Positions 45,381-52,331 of a DNA stretch of 57,254 nt are shown piece by piece; within the stretch, counting starts at the first letter, position 1, and every line of letters begins with the position of its first letter. The DNA lies in the NCBI GenBank assembly GCA_021780495.1, contig JAJXYO010000004.1, positions 1-57,254 of the forward strand. Reading direction: 5' to 3'. A program made the position numbers and the translations under genes. Source of the DNA: Deltaproteobacteria bacterium. GTDB lineage: Bacteria; Desulfobacterota; Desulfuromonadia; Geobacterales; Pseudopelobacteraceae. The notes below the pieces were generated by a model, which made no database searches, was not told the DNA's origin, and worked only from the letters and a program-made list of their open reading frames with translations.

Positions 45381-47369
45381 TTACTCCTCGTGTACAACCC
45401 TCCGCAGTTCGCTCTCAAGTTCACTGATACAGTACGGTTTGCGGATGAAGCCGCACGGTGGCTGGCTGGTGATGCGTTCACTCAGTTCATCCGCGTGGAA
45501 GCCGCTGGACAGGATCACTTTGCTATCCGGCTTGATACGGTAGATCTCGCCCATGGCGGCTATGCCATCCATATTGGGCATGGTAAGGTCCATCAAGATC
45601 ACAGCGATTTCATCACAATGTTCACGGAACTTGTTCACCGCATCGATACCGTCACAGGCGGTAATCACCGTGAAACCGCACAGCCGGACCATCTTTGTGC
45701 AGATCCTCAGCACGGACTTCTCATCATCGACCACCAGGGCCACACCGGAAAGCTGACCGGCCGCGGCGCTGCCGGTATCCGGCGCGGTTGCTGCCGTCTC
45801 CCCCTTGCCAGGCTCGCTCTGGGGCATACGGGTGCGTCCGGAGGGGGCCTGGAGGTGATCCAGGGCCGGCGCTGCGGATTCCGGCACCGGAAACAGCGCC
45901 CGGAAGGTCGTACCCCTGCCGGGTTCACTCTCCACAAACAAGGCGCCGTGGTGCGTTTTCATGATCCCCAGCACCGCAGACATCCCCAGTCCCCGTCCGG
46001 TAAACTTGGTGGTGAAAAAGGGGTCGAACAGGCGATGGAGGGTCTCCGCGCTCATACCGCAGCCATTGTCGCTGATCTCAAAAAACACGAAGCGCCCCGG
46101 CTCCGCTTTCTCTTTCAGCAGGCTGGCGGCCAGGCAGGTGCGATCGCAGACCTGGGTGCCGGTGGTGAGCCTGATCAAGCCCGGTTGCTCCACAATCGCC
46201 TCCGCTGCATTGGTCATCAGATTCATGACCAGCTGTTGAATATGGGCCTCGTCAGCCACAATCAACGGTAGTTCGGCAGAGAGCTGCAACTCCGTCGTAA
46301 CGGAGGAGGCAACCGTTTTCATCATATCGGCATTTTCCCTGAGCAGCGTATTCAGGTTCAGTTCCTTTTTGACGCTTGATCCCTGCCCTACATAGGTCAG
46401 CATCATATCGGTGAGAAGAGAGGCGCGTTTGGCGGCGTTGGTGGCATGGCGGAGATATTTCTGACAAGCGGCCTCCGGGTCGAGTTTCGAGGAGGCCAGT
46501 TCCATGTTGCCGAGGATAGCCTGCAACAGGTTGTTGAAATCGTGGGCAATGCCGCCCGCCATGATCCCCAGGCTCTCCAGTTTCTGGGCCAGCAGCATCT
46601 GGCGCTCCAGATGCAGACGCTCTTCCTGAAGACGGCTGTTCTCCTCGGTACGTATCTGTAAGGTCTGGGCCAGGTTGTTGATGGCATGTGCCGCTCGGTC
46701 GGGCTCATCATCGGATTCTATGACGATCCGGGCCGTGAAATCGCCTTCCTGCAAGACATCGATGCCCTGCATCAGGGCGTTGAAGGAGCGGGTGACCCGG
46801 CGCAGCACCAGATAACTGAGCAGAGAGACGGACAGCCAAAAGACGATCGCCATACCGGCGGAGTATATGACCATGCGCCGGAGAGCATGTGACAGGTCGG
46901 CGGTGCCGCGTACCATCCGCACCGTGCCGATCAGGGTTTTGGCGGCATCGTGCCCGCCGGTCATGGATGCCTCAATCGAATCGATCAGCTGGTTACTGTG
47001 GACCTCCACGGTCTGACTGATGGTCCCGCTTGCATCGGCAGGGCCCTTTGAACGGATATCGGCCAATACCCTGCCATTGCCGGCGCTGATCACCACCGCC
47101 CGGATCCCGGGCGACTGGGCGGCCTGCTCGGCCAGCTGGAGCAGCAGGCCGTGATTTTCTGCATACAGCGGCAGCCGGCTGGCATCGGCCAGATGCTTCG
47201 CCTGCAACTGGAGCTGCACAGCGGCATGCTGGCGGGATTGGTGGTTTTCGTTGATGATGTACAGCGCGCTCAGCAGGCTGGTGGTCAGGAGGGTCAGCAG
47301 GGAAAAAATGGAGAACAGCTTGAATTGGAAACTGGTGCGAATGCCTAACCCTCGTGCATGCGGTGACAT
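45381..47369 (-). CDS. Hybrid sensor histidine kinase with C-terminal receiver
   Basis: A 662-residue membrane kinase. It has a transmembrane helix near residues 18-38, a periplasmic sensor (about 40-165), a second helix (about 168-190), a HAMP domain (about 190-245), the phospho-acceptor box MAGGIAHDFNNLLQAILGNM (His near residue 277), an ATPase domain with NAAEAI, SDNGCGM and TGRGLGMSAV, and a receiver (VVDDEKSVLRICTKM, AVILMDLTMPNMDG). ATG 47369 has GAGGG 8 nt upstream. It is co-transcribed with the substrate-binding-protein gene 10 nt upstream, which probably supplies its signal. Confidence 0.92.
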   Translation of the reverse strand: MSPHARGLGIRTSFQFKLFSIFSLLTLLTTSLLSALYIINENHQSRQHAAVQLQLQAKHLADASRLPLYAENHGLLLQLAEQAAQSPGIRAVVISAGNGRVLADIRSKGPADASGTISQTVEVHSNQLIDSIEASMTGGHDAAKTLIGTVRMVRGTADLSHALRRMVIYSAGMAIVFWLSVSLLSYLVLRRVTRSFNALMQGIDVLQEGDFTARIVIESDDEPDRAAHAINNLAQTLQIRTEENSRLQEERLHLERQMLLAQKLESLGIMAGGIAHDFNNLLQAILGNMELASSKLDPEAACQKYLRHATNAAKRASLLTDMMLTYVGQGSSVKKELNLNTLLRENADMMKTVASSVTTELQLSAELPLIVADEAHIQQLVMNLMTNAAEAIVEQPGLIRLTTGTQVCDRTCLAASLLKEKAEPGRFVFFEISDNGCGMSAETLHRLFDPFFTTKFTGRGLGMSAVLGIMKTHHGALFVESEPGRGTTFRALFPVPESAAPALDHLQAPSGRTRMPQSEPGKGETAATAPDTGSAAAGQLSGVALVVDDEKSVLRICTKMVRLCGFTVITACDGIDAVNKFREHCDEIAVILMDLTMPNMDGIAAMGEIYRIKPDSKVILSSGFHADELSERITSQPPCGFIRKPYCISELESELRRVVHEE

Positions 47370-47379
47370 AGTCAAACCC

Positions 47380-48231
47380 TCACAGGTGGATGTTCAGACG
47401 TCGCAAAATTCCGGGATTGGTTTTGACCTGTATATTGTTTGGAAACCCTAACGCCATGTGCCCGCTGTGGTTTGCCCGCAGGATGGCCGAAACCATGCTG
47501 TCGGCCTGCCGTCCCAGGGCGAGCCGGTCGATTTCAAGCACCGCCGCGGCTCCCAGGCCCAGATAGTTGGCGGCAAAGGAGATCACCGGGATATTCTGCT
47601 GCTGGCCGAAGTCGAAATAGGCTTCTATTGTTTCGCGGGTAACCGCCGTGCTGTCGGGCAGCATCCAGAGGGCGTCCACCTTGCCGGCCAGCGTCGCCAG
47701 CTGCGCAATGGTCTGGCGGGGAACAAAAACCTCGCGGGTCACCAGCTCTATCCCGGCCGCCTCGGCTGCCCGGCGGGCCAGCCGCAGATACCAGTTGCAC
47801 CTGGCAGGGTTGTAGAGCACACCGACGCGCCTGGTTTTCATGCTCTTGAATATGTCGATATAGCGTGCCGGCGGGGCAAACATATCGATACCGGTCAGAT
47901 TGGGCTGCTGTGATGCGGGCGTGTGGATGCCGAGCGACATGACCGCCACCACCGGGGTGTCATGGACCTTGCGGGCCGTGGCCAGGGCGGCGTCGCCGAT
48001 GGCCAGGATCACGGTGGGGCGATCCTCGCGCACGATCCGGACGATGTCCAGTTCGGCATAGTCGGACAGGACGATGATCCGCTCGCTGGGATTGGCCCCG
48101 CTGTGGAACCCTTTCAGCACGGTTTCGTAGCCGGCATCCCGGCTGCTCTGAAGCACCAGGATCTCATAGGCCTGGGCCATGGTGGGCAGCAGGGTCGCCA
48201 GGGCGAGTATCAGGAACATGACGCGCCGCAT
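47380..48231 (-). CDS. ABC-type substrate-binding protein (TrpX-like)
   Basis: A 283-residue exported protein with a signal peptide (VMFLILALATLLPTMAQA). The body is of the PF04392-type ABC substrate-binding family (YEILVLQSSRDAGYETVLKG, then PTVILAIGDAALATARKV and TRRVGVLYNPARCNWYLRLA). There is no ABC permease or ATPase beside it. Its position between a TonB-dependent receptor and a sensor kinase suggests it relays ligand availability to the kinase. Its start overlaps the receptor stop by one base (TGATG). Confidence 0.88.
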   Translation of the reverse strand: MRRVMFLILALATLLPTMAQAYEILVLQSSRDAGYETVLKGFHSGANPSERIIVLSDYAELDIVRIVREDRPTVILAIGDAALATARKVHDTPVVAVMSLGIHTPASQQPNLTGIDMFAPPARYIDIFKSMKTRRVGVLYNPARCNWYLRLARRAAEAAGIELVTREVFVPRQTIAQLATLAGKVDALWMLPDSTAVTRETIEAYFDFGQQQNIPVISFAANYLGLGAAAVLEIDRLALGRQADSMVSAILRANHSGHMALGFPNNIQVKTNPGILRRLNIHL

Positions 48232-50063
48232 CAGAAGCTCATCCTCAGGCCGCCCTCGAACCAGCGCCGCGGGTTCTGGATCTGGTCGGTATAATACTGG
48301 CCGTTGTTGAACAGGTTGTGGCCGGAGAAGAAGATCTCCAGCGAGCTGTGCTGACGTTTGAACAGGTAGGCCCCCAGGTGCAGGTCCCAGAGCAGGCCGC
48401 CGTAACGGGCGCTGTCTCCCGGCATGGCGTTCCAGTAGATGTGGCTGCCGGTCAGCAGGGCCCGGTAGGTCTGGTCGTCATAACGCAGCGAGAGCTTGAG
48501 CGTGTGGCGGGGGGCGTAATTGACCTGGGTGCCGTCATCGCGGGTGGTGTCCGTAAAGGTGTAGCCGCCGCCGAGGGAGGTGTGCCAGAGCGGGGTGCTG
48601 CGCAGCTCGGTCTCCGCGCCCAGCGCCTCGTTCCGCTCGATGTTCGGCCCCCAGGTCTCGTTGCGGAAGAAGGTCTGCTTGAGCCACAGATAGGGGAGCG
48701 CCGTGCTCTCGACACCCACCTGGGTGGTCCAGATCTTCTCCGAGGGATAATCCACGTTGAGCATGAAGGGAATGCCGAAGCCGCGGGCGGCATAGGCCCG
48801 CAGCAGGGTTGTATCCGTGGCCTGCCAGGTGCCCCCCAGGGAGTAACTGCAGTGGTCGCCGTCGTTCTGGGTGTGGTCGAAACGACCGCCCGGTGTGAAG
48901 CTGAAGGCCCCCAGGCTGATGGTGTCGTTCAGGTAGGCCCCCCAGCGGTCGGCGGTACGGTTGTAGGGGCTGTAATTTGTGGCGTCCGCGCTGTTGCTGG
49001 CGTTCTGCAGGTGGTTGTACTCCCCCCCCAGGACCAGCAGCTGCGTAGCGTTGCGCCAGATCAGGCGGAGATCGGCGCCGCTGGTCTGCTCTCGATAGGT
49101 GCCGGTCGGCAGCGGCTGTTGTGACCAGGGCAGGCCGTCGCTGATGTTGAACCAGGAGGCGGAACCGGTCAGCAGCGAATGGCGGGCCACCGCCTCCAGG
49201 GTCAGGCGCTCGCTGAGCGGCTTGGTCAGGACCAGGCTGGAGAAGAGCAGTTCCGTCTCGTTGTTCTGTTTCAGGTCGTAGGCCGGGGCAAAGAGCGTCC
49301 CTTGGTGGGTCGCGAAGCGGTTGAAGGTGGCGGACAGGTTGCCGCCATCGGGCAGCGCCCAGGTCAGGCGGGCATGGCCATCCTTGGTGGCGTCCTGGGT
49401 GTTGGGCATGACGCCGTTGCTCCCCAGGAAACCGCCCGCCAGGTAGTACCCCAAGCGGCCGTTGGAGCCGGACAGCTCCAGGTTGCTGTCGTAGGAGGTG
49501 CGCTCGCCGATGGCCGCGCTGACCGCGCCGGAGAAGGGCCGCCCGGCTTCCGGCGCCTTGGTGATGACGTTGATCACCCCGGCCAGGGCCGAACCCCAGG
49601 CCGCCGAGGCCGAACCCTTGACCACCTCGACCCGCTCGATGATCCCGGCCGGGATCAGCGAGACATAGGAAAAGTTGGAGCCCAGGTCGGTGATGGAAAC
49701 CCCGTCCACAAAGACCTTGGTGTGGTTGAAGCTGGCGCTCTGGATTTGGGTGTAGGCGACGATGCCCGGTCCGCCGTTGTGCTGCAGCTGGATGCCGGGG
49801 ATGGTGTCGAGCACATCGGCCAGGGTGTGGGCGTTCATGCCCCGGATCTCGTCGGCGGTGACCACGGTGATGTTCTCGGCGGTCTGGGAGAGCGGCTTGG
49901 GGGAACGGGTGGCGCTGGAGGCGCTCTCCTGCCAGGCGCTGAACAGGCCCAGGGTGTCGTCTTGCGGTTCCGCTGCCCGCAATTGGGCGGGCAGCAGGCA
50001 GCAGATCAGGCAGATAGCGGTTAGAAGCGCCCTGAGGCTATGTTGAAAAGTAAATTTAGACAT
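48231..50063 (-). CDS. TonB-dependent outer-membrane receptor
   Basis: A 610-residue receptor with a signal peptide (LRALLTAICLICCLLPAQLRA). It has a plug domain (ENITVVTADEIRGMNAHTLA, then DVLDTIPGIQ, RVEVVKGSASAAWGSALAGVI) and a beta-barrel ending in FEGGLRMSF with the expected terminal aromatic. A TonB box is not obvious. The plug is of the BtuB/colicin-receptor kind, so vitamin B12, siderophore or peptide cargo are all possible; location between a cobalamin locus and a RiPP locus fits either. ATG 50063 starts the signal peptide, with no strong ribosome site. Confidence 0.9.
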   Translation of the reverse strand: MSKFTFQHSLRALLTAICLICCLLPAQLRAAEPQDDTLGLFSAWQESASSATRSPKPLSQTAENITVVTADEIRGMNAHTLADVLDTIPGIQLQHNGGPGIVAYTQIQSASFNHTKVFVDGVSITDLGSNFSYVSLIPAGIIERVEVVKGSASAAWGSALAGVINVITKAPEAGRPFSGAVSAAIGERTSYDSNLELSGSNGRLGYYLAGGFLGSNGVMPNTQDATKDGHARLTWALPDGGNLSATFNRFATHQGTLFAPAYDLKQNNETELLFSSLVLTKPLSERLTLEAVARHSLLTGSASWFNISDGLPWSQQPLPTGTYREQTSGADLRLIWRNATQLLVLGGEYNHLQNASNSADATNYSPYNRTADRWGAYLNDTISLGAFSFTPGGRFDHTQNDGDHCSYSLGGTWQATDTTLLRAYAARGFGIPFMLNVDYPSEKIWTTQVGVESTALPYLWLKQTFFRNETWGPNIERNEALGAETELRSTPLWHTSLGGGYTFTDTTRDDGTQVNYAPRHTLKLSLRYDDQTYRALLTGSHIYWNAMPGDSARYGGLLWDLHLGAYLFKRQHSSLEIFFSGHNLFNNGQYYTDQIQNPRRWFEGGLRMSF

Positions 50064-50101
50064 GGTATCGTTCGTGCGTGCGAAAATATCAGGAGTTGAG
50101 G

Positions 50102-50123
50102 CGGATTGTCCAGCAGTAATCCG
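50102..50123. promoter_or_regulatory. Inverted repeat between receptor and RiPP precursor
   Basis: CGGATT (50102-50107) and AATCCG (50118-50123) form an interrupted palindrome in the 91-bp divergent promoter region. It could be an operator for both directions. No convincing -35/-10 pair was found here. Confidence 0.35.
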
Positions 50124-50154
50124 ATCTGTCTTCATGAAAGGAGGTGATGTTGCC

Positions 50155-50238
50155 ATGAGTGAGGAACTGGTTGTGTTGGCGGAGGGGCAGGAAACCGTGG
50201 AAAGCTGTTGCAAAGGGACTGCTACTACCAAGCTGTAA
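50155..50238 (+). CDS. Geopeptide-type RiPP precursor (27 aa)
   Basis: A 27-residue peptide with an acidic leader (MSEELVVLAEGQETVES) and a core CCKGTATTKL containing two adjacent Cys, Lys and several Thr. The ribosome site AAAGGAGGTGAT is near perfect and 7 nt before ATG 50155; an in-frame ATG at 50134 would overlap that site. A radical SAM/SPASM maturase gene starts 60 nt downstream. The leader/core layout and the C-terminal CC-x-GT...KL match what I recall of the geopeptide family of Geobacter. Modification type and activity are unknown. Confidence 0.85.
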   Translation: MSEELVVLAEGQETVESCCKGTATTKL

Positions 50239-50245
50239 GCGCTGT

Positions 50246-50277
50246 TTAACCGGGGAGGGGCCACCCTCCCCGGTTAA
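50246..50277 (+). terminator. Stem-loop between RiPP precursor and maturase
   Basis: TTAACCGGGGAGGG (50246-50259) pairs perfectly with CCCTCCCCGGTTAA (50264-50277) around GCCA. No T run follows, so partial termination or 3'-end protection of a short precursor mRNA is more likely than full termination. It would let the peptide exceed its enzyme. Confidence 0.6.
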
Positions 50278-50298
50278 TTCACCACCCGAAGGATCGCC

Positions 50299-51588
50299 AT
50301 GCAGATTACCCGCTACCTGAAAACCTACCCCAGGCCGGACAAGCCGGGGCGTGTCATCCTGTTGGCCACCCGGCGCTGCGCCGTGCTGGAGCTCTCCACC
50401 GGGCTCTGGGAACGGCTCTCCAGCGGCGGTGAACCGACGCCGCAGGAACAGGAGACCTTGTGCCGCCTGGGGGTGCTGGTTGCGGACCGGGATGTGGAAC
50501 GCGAGGAGCTGCGGACGACCTTCGACACCCTCAACCGCTCCAGTCGCAGGCTGGAGGTAACGGCGGTCCTGACCCTGGCCTGCAACCTGGCCTGCCCCTA
50601 CTGCTTTGAAGAGCCGTTTCGCGGCCCTGTCTCCATGTCTCCCGAGACCGCCGGCCTGCTGGTGCAGCGGCTGAGCGAACAGATGGCGCAAGGCCTGGAC
50701 ATCCTGGTGGATTTCTACGGCGGGGAGGCGCTGCTGCGGCTCGACCTGCTGCGGAGCATCGCCACGCAGCTGAAAGCGGCGGCAAAACGGCACGGGGTCG
50801 GCTTCTCCTTCAACATTTTCTCCAACGGTGTGCTCCTGACCAGGGCGACCGTGGCGGAACTGCTGCCGCTGGGCTTGAAGACGATTCGCACCACCCTGGA
50901 CGGTCCGCCCGAGATCCATAATGCCCAGCGACCCTTTGTCTCCGGCCGGGGCAGCTTCGATACCATCATGCACAACCTGGTGGCCGTGCATGACCTGGTC
51001 GGGCTCTCCATCGGCGGCAACTACACCCGTGACAACTACCGGCGCTTTCCCGAGATGCTGGACCTGTTGCTGGCGGCCGGGATCGATCCGGCCCGGCTGC
51101 ACAACGTGGCCTTTGCGCCGGTCATGCCCAAGGCGGACGGCAGCGGTATGGGCGACCACGCCGCCACCTGTGCCTGCAGCGCCGAAGCGTGGGCCATCGA
51201 GGCCAACCTGTTCCTGCGTGACGAGACCCTGCGGCGCGGATTCCCCACCGACCGGCTGGGGCCGAGCGCCTGCATGATCGAGTTCGAGCAGGACTGGGTG
51301 GTGGGGCACGATGGCGCGATCTACAAATGCCCGGTCTTCATGGGCGACAAACGGATGCAGGTCGGTTCCCTGTCCGAGGGGCTCAGCGACTACCGTCAAT
51401 CTCACAACCTGGACCTCTGGAAAAACGAGGAATGCCTGGAGTGCGCCTATCTGCCGCTCTGTTTCGGTGGCTGCCGCTTCTTCCGCAGGCTGAAAAGCGG
51501 GGCCATTGATGGTGTGGATTGTCGCCGGATTATGCTGGATGCCGCGCTGGAGCGGATTGTGCGGCAGGATCTGGGGTTGGGGCCGTGA
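50299..51588 (+). CDS. Radical SAM/SPASM maturase (geopeptide type)
   Basis: A 429-residue peptide-modifying enzyme. The first 85 residues (MQITRYLKTYPRPDKPGRVI onward) form a small N-terminal domain that may bind the leader. The radical SAM cluster is CNLACPYC (CxxxCxxC, about residues 95-102), followed by FYGGEALLRLDLL. The C-terminal SPASM region holds ACMIEFEQ, YKCPVFMGDKR and CLECAYLPLCFGGCRFFRR, enough Cys for one or two auxiliary 4Fe-4S clusters. GAAGGA precedes the ATG. It follows the 27-residue precursor and converges on recO. Confidence 0.92.
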   Translation: MQITRYLKTYPRPDKPGRVILLATRRCAVLELSTGLWERLSSGGEPTPQEQETLCRLGVLVADRDVEREELRTTFDTLNRSSRRLEVTAVLTLACNLACPYCFEEPFRGPVSMSPETAGLLVQRLSEQMAQGLDILVDFYGGEALLRLDLLRSIATQLKAAAKRHGVGFSFNIFSNGVLLTRATVAELLPLGLKTIRTTLDGPPEIHNAQRPFVSGRGSFDTIMHNLVAVHDLVGLSIGGNYTRDNYRRFPEMLDLLLAAGIDPARLHNVAFAPVMPKADGSGMGDHAATCACSAEAWAIEANLFLRDETLRRGFPTDRLGPSACMIEFEQDWVVGHDGAIYKCPVFMGDKRMQVGSLSEGLSDYRQSHNLDLWKNEECLECAYLPLCFGGCRFFRRLKSGAIDGVDCRRIMLDAALERIVRQDLGLGP

Positions 51589-51598
51589 CGCGGAACGG

Positions 51599-52327
51599 CT
51601 ACCGGCTGATCTGCTGAAGAAATTCCAGACTTTTCAGGCGTCGCCCGCTATGGGCGGAGATGGCCTCGTTCAGCAGGTTGCCCGCCTGCTGCAAGACCTC
51701 GGGCGGGAAGTGGATCTGCCCGAAGATGCCGGTCTTGAGGCAGGCCGCCAGGGTTGTGAGGGCCGCCGGCGCCAGTGGCCGTCCACCGGCAGAGCAGAAG
51801 CGGCAGAGCGCTTCGCCGCCATCCTGCAGCACGGCCCCGCCGACATCGAAGGGGGCGTCACAGCGGGAGCAGGTTTCCAGTGAGGGGCGGTAGCCGAGGA
51901 TATTCAAGAGATTGATTTCGAAAAAGCGGCGGTCGTCCTCGATCGCCGCTGTCGTTTCCAGGCGCTCCAGATAGGCCGCCAGCAGCCGGAAGAGCCGCGG
52001 GACAGGGTGCCCTTCGGGTGTGATGACATCCACCAGCTCGCAGGCATACAGCGCATGGGCGATGCGCCCAAGGTCGGCCCGGATGGCGGGATAGATGCTG
52101 ATGATGTCGGCCTGTTGCAGACTGGACAGACCCTCTTTGATGTGCGCCTGGATAACGATGCGGGCGAAGGGTTCCAGCGCCGGTCCGAAGCGCTTGCGGC
52201 TCTTGCGCGCCCCCCGGGCAAAGGCCTTGATGCGGCCATGCTCCAGGGAAAACAGCGATACGATGCGATCACTGTCGCCGTAATCGAGGGAGGAGAGGAC
52301 AAATGTCTGGAGCTTTTCAGAGCGCAT
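51599..52327 (-). CDS. recO: DNA repair protein RecO
   Basis: A 242-residue recombination mediator that helps load RecA in the RecFOR pathway. It has an N-terminal OB fold (FVLSSLDYGDSDRIVSLFSL, GRIKAFARGARKSRKRFGPA) and a C-terminal helical domain with a zinc ribbon (CSRCDAPFDVGG...CRFCSAGGR). The start is 5 nt after the polA stop, so both are in one operon. Confidence 0.93.
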   Translation of the reverse strand: MRSEKLQTFVLSSLDYGDSDRIVSLFSLEHGRIKAFARGARKSRKRFGPALEPFARIVIQAHIKEGLSSLQQADIISIYPAIRADLGRIAHALYACELVDVITPEGHPVPRLFRLLAAYLERLETTAAIEDDRRFFEINLLNILGYRPSLETCSRCDAPFDVGGAVLQDGGEALCRFCSAGGRPLAPAALTTLAACLKTGIFGQIHFPPEVLQQAGNLLNEAISAHSGRRLKSLEFLQQISR

Positions 52328-52331
52328 GGCG

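Noticed and set aside
50064..50154. Cobalamin riboswitch before the TonB-dependent receptor
   Set aside because: The divergent intergenic space is only 91 bp and lacks the B12-box type sequence; the aptamer would not fit.
50089..51405. Minus-strand frame opposite the radical SAM gene
   Set aside because: Antisense shadow with no motifs; it would also cover the RiPP precursor, which has its own strong ribosome site.
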